Shown: piece by piece, positions 58,501 to 63,552 of the stretch
Position numbering within the stretch: position 1 is the first letter of the stretch
How the letters are laid out: the number at the start of each line of letters is the position of its first letter
Assembly (NCBI GenBank): GCA_036365455.1
Contig: JAWQUS010000002.1
Location: 9,548,001-9,612,000 of the forward strand
Source: Macrosoma leucophasiata
Taxonomy: Eukaryota; Arthropoda; Insecta; Lepidoptera; Hedylidae
Direction: 5' to 3'
Length of the DNA stretch: 64,000 bases
Notes under the pieces: model-generated
Seen by the model: only the letters and a program-made list of their open reading frames with translations
Databases searched by the model: none
Told to the model about the DNA's origin: nothing
Program-made: the position numbers and the translations under genes

Positions 58501-58719
58501 TCCTCCAATACTCTTAATATTAAGAACCGTTCCTTTTGACCTCTATAATGTTGTTAAAATTATAACTTTTTATGTGGAGTGGAGGATTTAATGATTAATT
58601 CTTAAAATAAAATACAGGATTATTTCTTTATGTCCAATATATTGATGATAAGCTTGATGTACTTACTAGAACAATATTTTTTGTTTCAGAAACTAATTAT
58701 GTCCCATGCAACGACGTAG
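13529..58719 (+). CDS. Coq6: COQ6, mitochondrial ubiquinone biosynthesis FAD monooxygenase, 9 coding exons, 473 aa
   Basis: COQ6 hydroxylates the ring of the coenzyme Q precursor at C5, on the matrix face of the inner mitochondrial membrane as part of the CoQ synthome. Exons: 13529-13709, 14410-14600, 15584-15838, 50372-50479, 52271-52441, 53425-53627, 54250-54365, 57024-57190, 58690-58719. All introns are GT..AG; the sum is 1422 nt, giving 473 aa, close to human COQ6 (468). Residues 1-40 are Arg/Lys-rich with almost no acid, as expected of a mitochondrial presequence. [20 protein letters not shown] (about 41-60) is the FAD dinucleotide fold, [14 protein letters not shown] (about 211-224) the DG motif, and [20 protein letters not shown] (about 370-389) the second FAD motif. 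The last exon encodes only nine residues and the stop. All key motifs are present and no lesion is seen, so the gene looks functional. Intron 3 (34.5 kb) contains the entire antisense TRPA gene. Confidence 0.96.
13835..13888. repeat. 26-bp perfect inverted repeat, 2-nt loop
   Basis: Arms 13835-13860 and 13863-13888, loop TT, in COQ6 intron 1, 126 bp after exon 1. Confidence 0.93.
16149..16867 (+). mobile_element. mariner element, internally deleted copy
   Basis: 719 bp with TA on both sides (16147-16148 and 16868-16869) and termini GGTTGGGGAAAAAGTC in inverted orientation. It starts with [15 protein letters not shown], then about 410 bp seen in the copy at 55150 are missing, joining the N-terminus to the C-terminal catalytic part ([37 protein letters not shown]). 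The join lies at a short shared CGA word. Cannot encode a transposase. Located in COQ6 intron 3. Confidence 0.9.
17571..17576 (-). terminator. TRPA poly(A) signal
   Basis: Minus-strand AATAAA about 85 bp past the TRPA stop. Confidence 0.6.
17660..45682 (-). CDS. TRPA-subfamily ankyrin-repeat cation channel, 14 coding exons, 928 aa
   Basis: Exons on the minus strand: 45682-45647, 36053-35895, 34509-34292, 33232-33076, 32435-32301, 31665-31437, 29843-29598, 23316-23087, 22392-22254, 22175-21982, 21094-20935, 19888-19593, 18571-18374, 18049-17660 (stop). Phases match at every junction; 2787 nt. Residues ~85-395 hold ankyrin repeats ([62 protein letters not shown]). [12 protein letters not shown] leads into S1 (exon 9). 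S2 and S3 are in exon 10, S4 in exon 11, S5, pore and S6 in exon 12. The pore has [17 protein letters not shown] and S6 has [14 protein letters not shown], both TRPA-like. The C-terminus has a basic stretch and a short coiled coil (about 885-925). Insect TRPA channels sense heat or noxious stimuli at the plasma membrane. My best guess within the group is pyrexia- or TRPA5-like, but this is not settled. The 12-codon first exon is the least certain part. Confidence 0.9.
19157..19449 (+). mobile_element. SINE-like family A, full copy
   Basis: ~290 bp. Starts ACTGGTGGTAGAGCT, contains AATGGTAGTGTTCAACACTA and CTATAGGCTGCAGTCATCAC, ends CATTACATAAAAAAAA. No frame, no internal Pol III box that I can be sure of; the A tail implies retroposition. 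Antisense to TRPA in its intron. Confidence 0.88.
20321..20611. mobile_element. hAT-like MITE, family C, perfect TSD
   Basis: Same family as 4578-4894. An exact 8-bp duplication AGAAATCT flanks it (20313-20320 and 20612-20619). Sits in the TRPA intron between the S4 and S5-pore exons. Confidence 0.9.
21112..21372 (+). mobile_element. family H repeat, fullest copy
   Basis: Begins AACTAGCTGACCCGGCAAAC and ends with the ATTTTTATATATATAGATA tail. Immediately upstream (TRPA sense) of the S4 exon. Confidence 0.8.
21430..21540 (-). mobile_element. tRNA-like SINE fragment
   Basis: Minus strand has GTAGTGGTAGCAGAC and GGGTTCGATCCCC, i.e. A and B boxes. Confidence 0.65.
23821..24579 (+). CDS. LINE ORF1-like nucleic-acid-binding protein, 252 aa
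   Basis: An uninterrupted frame with an N-terminal heptad-like region ([33 protein letters not shown], about residues 15-80) consistent with a coiled coil. An RRM-like segment begins [12 protein letters not shown], and RTRPILIRP and [16 protein letters not shown] follow; the tail is basic. The order matches L1-type ORF1 (transposase_22-like) RNA-binding proteins. It lies in a TRPA intron on the opposite strand, 1.6 kb before an ORF2-like frame in the same direction. It may belong to that LINE or to a separate truncated one. No cysteine knuckle is seen. Confidence 0.7.
   Translation: MATYSDIVDLHKSAMASLSQRMTEFESHLKTATPSTDLGSLSKDFRTFKEHVWTVFNSLQQQLSELNRSVDAIEMRHRRKFLLLGGVPEKVGEDVADNVISIFHKKLNLKELDSSALLVCHRLGEANEGRTRPILIRPSSQIIRSTIWNNKTKLKGSSFILSEFLTRQRQSVFSSARKIFGVSNVWTMGGNINVKLPNGKRRRIFALEELLSLSAEHGKAVGEQPEVTISKSSSQLKLETITSARSKRATKK
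24580..26200 (+). other. spacer between LINE ORF1-like and ORF2-like frames
   Basis: No convincing gene. It contains a GC-rich run built from GAGCGAAGCGAGCGTGC and CGGCGAAGCGCC words (25270-25335), a C/T-rich polypyrimidine stretch (25560-25640 and 25980-26030) and two TTAGG units at 25250-25260 that are too few to be telomeric. Small frames here overlap the GC-rich run on both strands and look like chance. Confidence 0.5.
26201..29064 (+). pseudogene. LINE ORF2: endonuclease plus reverse transcriptase, broken
   Basis: Frame 1 (26201-28168) begins with an AP-endonuclease-like domain ([45 protein letters not shown]). The stretch between RVILG and [19 protein letters not shown] is short for the family, indicating an in-frame internal deletion. 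The reverse transcriptase follows: [44 protein letters not shown]. Near 28053 a single-base loss moves the frame to 28036-29064, where [18 protein letters not shown] and LYADDLQIY (catalytic ADD) are read. The C-terminus has [13 protein letters not shown] and [10 protein letters not shown]. Jockey/CR1-like by these motifs. The 3' end near 29400 is a TAAATAAATA tail. No RNase H domain is seen. Confidence 0.88.
30027..30606. mobile_element. Tc1/mariner-like MITE, 580 bp, TA TSD
   Basis: Ends AGGTAAAAGCACCAATTA in inverted orientation with TA on both sides (30025-30026 and 30607-30608). Very AT-rich; the word CAATTATTGAC or its complement recurs inside. Located between TRPA exons 6 and 7. Confidence 0.85.
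31157..31402 (-). pseudogene. two decayed tandem copies of a TRPA ankyrin exon
   Basis: The intron just downstream (in gene sense) of TRPA exon 6 (31665-31437) contains two sequences plainly derived from it. Copy at 31243-31402 matches most of the exon, including blocks TCACAGCCTAACGCCGCT and GCATGACCGTCAACCGCT (plus strand). Copy at about 31157-31235 matches only its distal part, with blocks TAGAATTAGGCCA and GCATGTCCG. Translated in the original frame, the larger copy gains a TGA where the exon has CGA (codon after GCTGTGAA) and has small indels, so neither can encode an ankyrin repeat. This points to a past tandem exon duplication now dead. Confidence 0.8.
32749..32925 (-). mobile_element. 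retroposon fragment related to 37502-37762
   Basis: Contains GACGGCTTAACGTGCCCTCC, TTTGCCACTAGCGGTCAC and GATCTACACCA blocks in the same order. Between TRPA exons 4 and 5. Confidence 0.7.
33420..33703 (+). mobile_element. SINE-like family A copy
   Basis: Diverged; its 5' start is replaced by a snap-back hairpin (33428-33461) and it lacks a long A tail. Confidence 0.8.
33428..33461. repeat. 16-bp perfect inverted repeat, 2-nt loop
   Basis: Arms CTCCTACACAACAACT and its complement, loop CT. It interrupts the 5' start of a SINE-like copy. Confidence 0.88.
34011..34144. mobile_element. foldback MITE, 134 bp
   Basis: ~38-bp arms: TTTTGAGCAATACGTACCGA on the left and its near complement on the right. 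In the TRPA intron between exons 3 and 4. Confidence 0.8.
34910..34984 (-). tRNA. tRNA-like sequence, probably a pseudogene
   Basis: Folds as acceptor GCTTCAG/CTGAAGT (7 pairs, one G-U), TA, D arm GCTC-AATTGGAA-GAGC, T arm GCGAG-TTCGAGC-CTCGC. B box is GAGTTCGAGCC-like. The anticodon stem GCTGG/CCAGT leaves a 9-nt loop ACTAGATTC instead of 7, so no standard anticodon can be read; forcing an A-C pair gives a 7-nt loop with AGA but no long serine arm. The 3' flank is shared with the palindrome at 35.1 kb. Could be a diverged tRNA or a tRNA-derived fragment. Confidence 0.6.
35134..35326. repeat. 79-bp palindrome with 35-bp spacer
   Basis: Arms 35134-35212 and 35248-35326 are near-perfect reverse complements. 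The spacer plus right arm is the reverse complement of about 34871-34923, which includes the 3' end of the tRNA-like sequence (CCTCGCCTGAAGTC). Lies between TRPA exons 2 and 3. Confidence 0.9.
35494..35731. mobile_element. MITE, 238 bp, TA TSD
   Basis: 28-bp ends TAGGTCGCGCCACGTAAAAA, mirrored with two or fewer changes, with TA on both sides. Between TRPA exons 2 and 3. Confidence 0.82.
36120..36226 (+). repeat. dispersed repeat E, copy 1
   Basis: GCCCGAGACCACGG..GCTGAAAAGCGACCGAAACG block, about 92% identical to 56341-56450. Lies 67 bp from TRPA exon 2. Confidence 0.8.
36590..36800 (+). mobile_element. SINE-like family A, 5'-truncated
   Basis: Begins at the CTTGCCGTTAAATGGTAGTG block and ends in an A-rich tail. 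Confidence 0.75.
36800..37115 (+). mobile_element. LINE 3' end fragment
   Basis: Plus-strand translation gives [20 protein letters not shown] and [13 protein letters not shown], the usual C-terminal end of some LINE ORF2 proteins, with an internal stop. It is followed by a untranslated tail ending near ATGAAATAAAAAAAA. Related, in reverse, to sequence at about 49870-50180. Confidence 0.6.
37323..37492. mobile_element. foldback MITE, 170 bp, nested
   Basis: ~40-bp arms starting ATTTATACAGAAACGGCGTA and containing GGTGCGGTGCAGGC. Inserted into the SINE-like copy 37193-37933. Confidence 0.82.
37502..37762 (-). mobile_element. retroposon nested in SINE-like copy, 11-bp TSD
   Basis: Flanked by ATGATGCCTTA at 37491-37501 and 37763-37773. 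A TAA-rich tail lies at the left, so it is inserted in minus orientation. Shares GACGGCTTAACGTGCCCTCC and ATGCGCG blocks with 32749-32925. Confidence 0.8.
38322..38910. mobile_element. ACCGACTTCAAAAA repeat
   Basis: Starts AACCGACTTCAAAAAAAGGA with the GGAGGTTCTCAATTCGTCTG block very common in Lepidoptera. A mirrored TTTTTGAAGTTGATCGGTTT marks the far end. No coding frame supported. Confidence 0.6.
40040..40321 (-). mobile_element. SINE-like family A copy
   Basis: Near full length, poly(T) at the left, GGAGCACTACCACC at the right. Confidence 0.85.
41408..41695 (+). mobile_element. SINE-like family A copy
   Basis: Well preserved; GGGTACTGGTGGTAGAGCTC start and AAAAAA tail. Confidence 0.86.
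42382..42969 (-). pseudogene. LINE reverse transcriptase C-terminal fragment
   Basis: A 195-codon frame containing [38 protein letters not shown] and [16 protein letters not shown], the region after the RT core in Jockey-like LINEs. No catalytic motif is included. It lies in TRPA intron 1 in the same direction as TRPA, as a 5'-truncated insertion. The related fragment at 57.5-58.2 kb shares the [12 protein letters not shown] block. Confidence 0.8.
44023..44168. mobile_element. foldback MITE, 146 bp
   Basis: CCCCCTTATTCATAAACGTA at the left is mirrored at the right. In TRPA intron 1. Confidence 0.8.
45290..45480. mobile_element. foldback MITE with internal repeats, family D
   Basis: Repeats GTTAAAGTTAGAGATGGATG and its complement three times, with a GTTGCACCA start like the copy at 63.1 kb. 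Lies just 3' of TRPA exon 1 in gene sense. Confidence 0.7.
46735..48025 (-). mobile_element. mariner element, left arm of an inverted pair
   Basis: 1291 bp with both terminal repeats (CGAGGGTGGATCCAAAAG) and TA on both sides (46733-46734 and 48026-48027). The minus-strand transposase would start MEKIEHRAV at 47846, but one A is missing from the A-run near 47805 compared with the sister copy, shifting the frame. The rest (to 46864) keeps [22 protein letters not shown] and [16 protein letters not shown] (DD34D). The C-terminus is also frame-shifted after TKDEV. A different mariner family from the one at 16 and 55 kb. Confidence 0.92.
48038..49165 (+). mobile_element. mariner element, 5'-truncated right arm of an inverted pair
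   Basis: Nearly identical to the reverse complement of 46735-47860. It lacks its 5' terminal repeat and about 130-160 bp of leader; homology begins at ACGCGATTTTCAATAATGG (48038). The 3' terminal repeat and flanking TA (49166-49167) are intact. The frame from [17 protein letters not shown] at 48053 to 49036 is open (327 aa) with a helix-turn-helix region and the DD34D core. It ends [18 protein letters not shown] in the wrong frame relative to normal mariner C-termini. Both copies share that C-terminal defect, so it predates the pair. Confidence 0.9.
49500..49800 (+). pseudogene. LINE C-terminal fragment
   Basis: Joined frames give [20 protein letters not shown] and [20 protein letters not shown], a pattern common at the C-terminus of lepidopteran LINE ORF2 proteins. 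The following 50 kb sequence (to about 50180, opposite strand) looks like the 3' end of a second LINE copy. It sits between the mariner pair and COQ6 exon 4. Confidence 0.6.
50509..50755 (+). mobile_element. tRNA-like SINE
   Basis: A-box-like TAGTGGTAGCAG and B-box GGGTTCGATCC, then the body with GGAGATTGGTAATGTG. Begins 30 bp after COQ6 exon 4. Related pieces: 19955-20060 (+), 21430-21540 (-), 11430-11620 (+), 15280-15360 and 2820-2960. Confidence 0.7.
50893..51178 (+). mobile_element. SINE-like family A copy
   Basis: Well preserved, in COQ6 intron 4. Confidence 0.86.
51262..51370. repeat. family B MITE fragment
   Basis: Half copy in reverse order (CACATCGACCTTAGGAAGTA, GACTTCGGCTTGTTTCG). 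In COQ6 intron 4. Confidence 0.65.
51908..52170 (+). mobile_element. SINE-like family A, old copy
   Basis: Only the middle block (TTGGTAGTGTTCAGCACTGT) is clear; strongly diverged. Confidence 0.65.
52497..52770 (+). mobile_element. SINE-like family A copy
   Basis: Same subfamily as the copy at 33.4 kb (GACTATCACAGAGACA); 55 bp after COQ6 exon 5. Confidence 0.82.
52963..53190 (-). mobile_element. family H repeat, reverse copy
   Basis: Reverse complement of the same family, in COQ6 intron 5, ending at GGGTCAGCTAGTATA. Confidence 0.78.
53201..53334. mobile_element. foldback MITE, 134 bp
   Basis: GGCCAAATACTCAAACGTCA mirrored at the right (one change). In COQ6 intron 5, 90 bp before exon 6. 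Confidence 0.8.
53635..54104. mobile_element. TA-flanked MITE abutting the COQ6 exon 6 donor
   Basis: 470 bp, ends TACAGGTTGTAGCC / GGCTACACCTTGTA, extended to ~30 bp with mismatches, TA at 53633-53634 and 54105-54106. Begins 8 nt after the last base of exon 6. A second weaker inverted repeat (about 53820-53897) lies inside. Confidence 0.85.
54905..55070. repeat. family B MITE fragment
   Basis: Left half only (GAAATATTGCGCATCGACCT, CGTAAGCACTGATAGTACGG). In COQ6 intron 7. Confidence 0.65.
55150..56276 (+). mobile_element. mariner element, near full length, inactive
   Basis: 1127 bp, TA-flanked (55148-55149 and 56277-56278), ends GGTTGGGGAAAAAGTC. The transposase starts at 55329 ([20 protein letters not shown]), shifts frame near 55530, and resumes at 55612 with [33 protein letters not shown] and [15 protein letters not shown]. 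The last two catalytic Asp are 34 residues apart, the mariner DD34D signature. A stop follows QIH at 56094, before the usual C-terminus. Located in COQ6 intron 7 in the sense direction. Confidence 0.92.
56341..56450 (+). repeat. dispersed repeat E, copy 2
   Basis: Same block with GACCGAAACGTCGGGTTCGA; just after the mariner at 55150-56276. Confidence 0.8.
56455..56610. repeat. family B MITE fragment with a 60-bp tandem repeat
   Basis: The unit AAGAAATAACACTCTACATA..GATGTGCAATATTTTTTGCT occurs twice back to back (about 56484-56545 and 56545-56609). Confidence 0.75.
56708..56996 (+). mobile_element. SINE-like family A, diverged copy
   Basis: Ends 27 bp before COQ6 exon 8; contains GCCGCTAAATGGTAGTG. 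Confidence 0.75.
57542..57591. repeat. 24-bp perfect inverted repeat, 2-nt loop
   Basis: Arms 57542-57565 and 57568-57591, loop GG, in COQ6 intron 8 at the edge of a LINE fragment. Confidence 0.93.
57544..58235 (-). pseudogene. LINE reverse transcriptase fragment, decayed
   Basis: On the minus strand VPQGSILG (around 58195) is followed by pieces resembling the RT thumb ([15 protein letters not shown] near 57900), then [30 protein letters not shown] and [20 protein letters not shown]. Several frame changes break it. Same family as 42382-42969. It lies in COQ6 intron 8, antisense to COQ6. Its end near 57544 abuts a perfect hairpin. Confidence 0.78.
58320..58430 (+). repeat. 111-bp direct repeat, copy 1
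   Basis: About 99% identical to 58961-59071 (one clear mismatch, CAAGAAAG versus CACGAAAG). Contains an open frame ending in [17 protein letters not shown] and a stop. Lies in COQ6 intron 8. Not recognised as a known element. Confidence 0.9.
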
Positions 58720-58841
58720 TTACTAGTGAAACTACATATTATGGCTCCTTGGTGAGATTTGATAAAGGACAACCTGCGGGCAGTCTATGGAACGTGACAA
58801 TTTATTGTGTGTAACACTACAATTATATAAAAACTAAGTTA

Positions 58842-58847
58842 AATAAA
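58842..58847 (+). terminator. COQ6 poly(A) signal
   Basis: AATAAA 122 bp after the COQ6 stop codon. Confidence 0.65.
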
Positions 58848-58960
58848 CAGTATTTTCATGTTCTACCCAGTTTTAATTGACGTTTTCAAAGTGGAAATCA
58901 TTATGGACACCCACCGTCGTTTGGGAAATGTTAAGTGTGTCTTATATACGGTTAATCTTT

Positions 58961-59071
58961 CTTGTATATTTAGATATACACGAAAGATTAAGCGACATTA
59001 GAGAGGCACTCCAGGAGATGTCAATAGTTTCGCCACCTGTTACATGGGTCAAAACGTAACAGGCTAATCGT
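58961..59071 (+). repeat. 111-bp direct repeat, copy 2
   Basis: Second copy, 641 bp after the first, beyond the COQ6 poly(A) signal. The same frame ([20 protein letters not shown]) is preceded by TATATTTAG, which could act as a splice acceptor. Whether it is an exon of an unseen gene or a short repeat cannot be told. Confidence 0.9.
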
Positions 59072-59445
59072 GGGTGTTTCCATGTATGATTGAATGCATT
59101 TACCTCTGCCTACCCCTTAGGGAATTACAGGCGTGAAGTTACGTTTTTTACTATCAAATACACCGTGACATTGTCCTACCGCCTTACCTGAACTCAGTAT
59201 CAGATCAAGGACTGTTCGTATAGTTAATCTTTTTTGGAAATAGAAATAGAACTGACTGCAAGAAAAATTCTATTTTACAAAAGTTTACGTTTTCAAATTT
59301 CAAATCATAAACCTACTAATTTACGATTTAAAAATATTCAAGTTCTAGTATTTTTCCTACACAATTCTATCAATAATTTCAATTTCCCTTTTCGGGTCCA
59401 TCGATCAAATTTTACCGGTACTACGGGGTGTGTAACGATCATATA

Positions 59446-59451
59446 TTTATT
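59446..59451 (-). terminator. MADF-BESS gene poly(A) signal
   Basis: Minus-strand AATAAA 20 bp past the stop at 59472. Confidence 0.6.
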
Positions 59452-59471
59452 CTCTACTTCGTTAGATAAAT

Positions 59472-62400
59472 CTATGGTAACGATGATCTCATGTCTGTAT
59501 ATTTAGCACGTTTTATAAATTTGAGCATAGTTTGCATTATTTCTATTCTGAGTAAAAATTTCTGATCTATTGTATATTCTTTGAAACTAGGTAAAAGCGA
59601 TAGCAAGAATGCTTCGTCGTCGTCACCATATCTTTTATGATTAAATTCATTGGTTTCCACTACATCATTAACGTCGGCAGTTTTATTATTATTCTTTTCA
59701 CTTTCTTCTTCGCCTTGTGGCTTCAGTTCTATTTCAGTTTCATTTAAATATTCACTATTTTTTTTGCAAATAAAGTAATGAGTTTCAAACTTATTTACGT
59801 CAGCAGTTTTAGTAGGATCCTCTTCAATTTCTTCTTCGCCTTCTGATATTTGTTCAGTCTTAAGTTCTATTTCTTTAATTATATGTTGACGATTTCTTTT
59901 TCGACTTAAATGATAGCTTTTAACATCACATACGTCAGCAGTTTTATTATTATACTCTTCAGCTGCTTCTACGTCTTCTGACATTTGTGCAGTGTTTATT
60001 TCCAGTTCTTCAAACAAATCATCATGATTTCTTTTGCGACCACTATGTTGAGTTTCAACATTATGTGAATCGCTGGAATCAGATGGCCATTCATTTACTG
60101 CGGCAATAGTTGTTTCTTGACATCCTTCGTTATTCGTGAATGGCAGCAAAAAAGTTAGTGCATCGTAATATTTGTATATACATTTCTTTTTAGCCATTTT
60201 TCCTGCTTCTACTTTCTTAAGTATTGACACTTCTCTCCTGAAACAATCCCTTAGAGACTGCCATTTTTTCTGAAGGAATTTACCTGAAACAATCCAATTG
60301 AAAATATAAATAAATTAACGTAAATGAATATTGTCAGAGCTACAAATGGGATTTTAAAATTAACTGAAGATACTTTAAAATTAATCATAATAAGCCGGAT
60401 TAGACGTTAAAAGAGCGCCTGTACGAAACTGAACAGCATGTTTCAAAATGATCAGAAGAGTGTCTACAGGATCTGGGCGCAGCCTGGCTCGGGAGTGGCT
60501 ACACCGGACCGACCGGTTTGCGTTCTAGCGCAGGATCTGGTCGAACCCAGTCTGTCACTCCGTGGATGACTGGATACAGGAGGTCAAAAGACTATTCGAA
60601 CCGATTTGATGATCGACTTAGCTATAAGTACTTTGATATGACGGCGGCTTTAGGTAGATGCGAGGGCGACGTGATGGAATCGTTGAAGGAGCTATTTTTT
60701 TTTAATGTAATCTAATATTAATGTAGGGAAAGCGGCAAACAAGCATGCAGCTCACATTGATGTTAAATGATGACTGCACCTAGAGACATCTACACGAAAA
60801 CCGGACATCGAAATGCAGATGTTTTGCCACCCCTGTGACCTAAGTTGTTATGCCTCTGTGATAGTTATTACGGGGCCATACATTACCATCTCGCCAGAAC
60901 ACGATAGTGTTGAGCACTACCATTTGGCGGCAGATAGATTAAGTAATACGGTGGTACCTACGCCCTCGAGCTCTTCCACTGGCAGTTTACCACCAGTAGA
61001 TAGATAGATAGTAGATTCTTGGGCCACCTCAAAAAAGAACTAATTAAAAAGTCTTTTATCTGGCGGAAAAAAGGTGCGTGCATTTAACGATTGGGTCATG
61101 CCGGTCTTGATGTACTTCTTCGGCATGAAATGGACATAATTAAAGCATTGACTTTTTTCGCGGACAACAGACTGAATTTTATTCAACTGTGTGTGTACCT
61201 ATAAATATAGTAGATGTACCTATTTATTCTTATCATACCACCAGTGGCGGACTAAGGTCATTAGGGGCTCGAAGCGGCATTTGGAGGCCCACCAGCGTGA
61301 CGCACGAGCAAAAAAGTTGAAGGGGCCTCCCGTCCACCAAAATAGCTATTATAAATTACGTTAGTTATGTAGGTACCTACTCTTTGAGAGACACGACCCT
61401 TTTTTTCTTGTTTTTCAGAGCGCATGCAGGTAAAAATAACTGACAACCGCCATTTATCGTTTGACATCGTCGTACCGCTCACACGTATAGCGCCAACTCC
61501 ATCGGAACTGTATCCAGCGACTTCCAAACTTCCCTAAGCATTTTTTTTATTTTTTGTTTTTATTCACTAGGTACTATTATTCAAATTAATATATTTTTTG
61601 TATAGGAAATGAAAATGATTGTTCAGAACTTCATATTTCTCGAAAATAGAGTTAAAGAAAGACAAATACGCGGATATTAAAGAAGGAACCATTACCACCT
61701 GACCGGAACACGATAGTGCTGAACACTACCATTTAGCGGCAAATATATTAGGTAATGCGGTGGTGCCTACGCCCTCAAGCTCCTACTCTGGAAAACTACC
61801 ACCAGTTATTAAAATATTAATATTTTAACGTCGTTGCGTGTTATTATCCCGGTCTAGTTTGCCCAAAAGATAAGGGTAAAGATACATAAATTCACATAGA
61901 CCTAAAAATTGGTAACTACGTAGGTACGGGATTGATCAACGTGAGAAGTGATTGATTATAGGTTGTAAATAACAGCTTCAGTTTTGAACTATATTTCAGT
62001 CGGATGTAAACCAGAAACGCAGAATACAAAGACAAAAGCATACTCACACTCTCTTATAACTATAATAAAAAGATATTTAAGTAGGTATTGTTCATAAATA
62101 CTATAGTGGCAGCGAATATGTTAAAATACAGTGGTCAGCATTGATGTAAATAATGTAGTTCAATGGTGATCAGTAAGTAAGTCTATAGTAGAATAGTTTG
62201 AGAACCTAATTCAAGCTTATGACGCGCGCAGTTCTTCCAGCCGCGCCGCATGACGTGTGGATACTGTGAATAGGTACCTACCTAGTTCAGTAAGTTCAGT
62301 TACTTCAGGTAGCAACGCAGTTTGCGCGATGAATATAACTATAACATGACGTACATTTTGATATCTACTTACTGATGTTTATCTAGAAGAGCATCGAGAA

Positions 62401-62744
62401 CTAAAAGATACTTTTTGTTGAGATAAAATTTGTTTAAAGCCTCAGAACAGACAAAACAACACAAAATCATCCATCTCGAGTGATAGTATCAAATCAACTT
62501 GCATGTACCTACGACGCTTATATAAGTAACACCAACATTACTTACAAAACAACTTACCGAATTGCATTTTGTCCTGTTTTCTAAACATAGCATAACCGGG
62601 ATGTAATATCAAACATACTTCTTGCCACAGCATCCTCTTATGTATTCTGTCATAATATTTAGGACAAGTAATGTCATAAAAAGCAGGACGCTTCTTCATT
62701 TCTTCTATTAAAAGTTCAATATTGACCTCTATGTTGTCCTGCAT
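59472..62744 (-). CDS. MADF-BESS domain DNA-binding protein, 2 coding exons, 332 aa
   Basis: Exon 1 is 62744-62558 and exon 2 is 60283-59472 (stop TAG), joined in phase by GT..AG; 999 nt. Residues 1-~105 form a MADF domain, the Myb-like fold of Adf-1 type regulators: LIEEMKKRPAFYDITCPKYY, then W at the expected place, then KKWQSLRDCFRRE and a basic KKCIYKYYDALTFLLPF. The C-terminal DDDEAFLLSLLPSFKEY followed by RIEIMQTML matches a BESS protein-interaction motif. Between them lie three to four degenerate ~50-residue acidic units containing KTADV and (R)KRN-like cores. Such proteins usually act as nuclear transcription factors; no specific orthologue is recognised, and MADF genes expand freely in insects. 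It is tail to tail with COQ6. A minus-strand AATAAA lies just past the stop. Confidence 0.88.
60700..60997 (-). mobile_element. SINE-like family A copy
   Basis: In the MADF-BESS intron, poly(T) at the left. Confidence 0.83.
61688..61804 (-). mobile_element. SINE-like family A, 5' third
   Basis: ACTACCATTTAGCGGCAAAT to AAACTACCACCAG only. Confidence 0.8.
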
Positions 62745-63082
62745 TTTGGCATCGGCACTAACAACGTCCTCGTATAATCAGCGCTATCCACAGACTACAG
62801 ACAGAGTAGGACCGACACGCACACATCGGACCAACAATATCGTATCGGTTCTGGGTGCGTAGGTAGGTACATTGCCACACACACACATTGAGTCAAATTT
62901 TGTTTTATCCAATCTATCTGCACCGGAGATCGTTCGTATTTGTTCTGTGGTCTGGGGTCGCCGACTATCGGATACGACTCGGTTAGAGAAAATCACAGAA
63001 TCTAAAACTTTGAATTAGTTTTAATAACAAACTAATAGTAACGTATCTAATAACTCTTGATAGTAGTTAATAGACACTCGTA

Positions 63083-63235
63083 GGCTGGGTTGCACCAAGA
63101 TATATATTTTTCAAAGTTATTGTAACATTTCACATTCTTCTCTAACTTAAGAAATCTGTTAAAGTTAGAAAAAGATGTGAAATGTTATAAACTTATAATA
63201 ATAACCTTAACAAATATCTTGGTGCAACCCAGCCT
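63083..63235. mobile_element. foldback MITE, family D
   Basis: GGCTGGGTTGCACCAAGATA mirrored at the right end. Immediately followed by a SINE-like copy. Confidence 0.82.
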
Positions 63236-63552
63236 TAGAGTTCCAGTGATGGAGCTCTAAGGCGTAGGCAGTTATGCATTACCTAAAGTATATGTATATT
63301 AGGTATAATATATAGGTACACGTACATAATAATAAATTATCCACTATCATTTAACCACTATTTAATTACGGATGGATGGAAATGTAAGGCCCCGTTATTT
63401 CTGCACAGAGGCAAGATCTTAGAACTCACAAGTGGTAACAAGTGGCATCTAAATTTAGACTTGGTTTTTTTGTGGATGTCTACAGGCTGCTGTATCCACT
63501 GACCAACAATATGTAGGTATCTGCAAGTTTGTTTGCTTTCATACAAAAAAAA
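63236..63552 (+). mobile_element. SINE-like family A copy
   Basis: Diverged, A tail at 63545-63552. Abuts a family D MITE. Confidence 0.75.
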
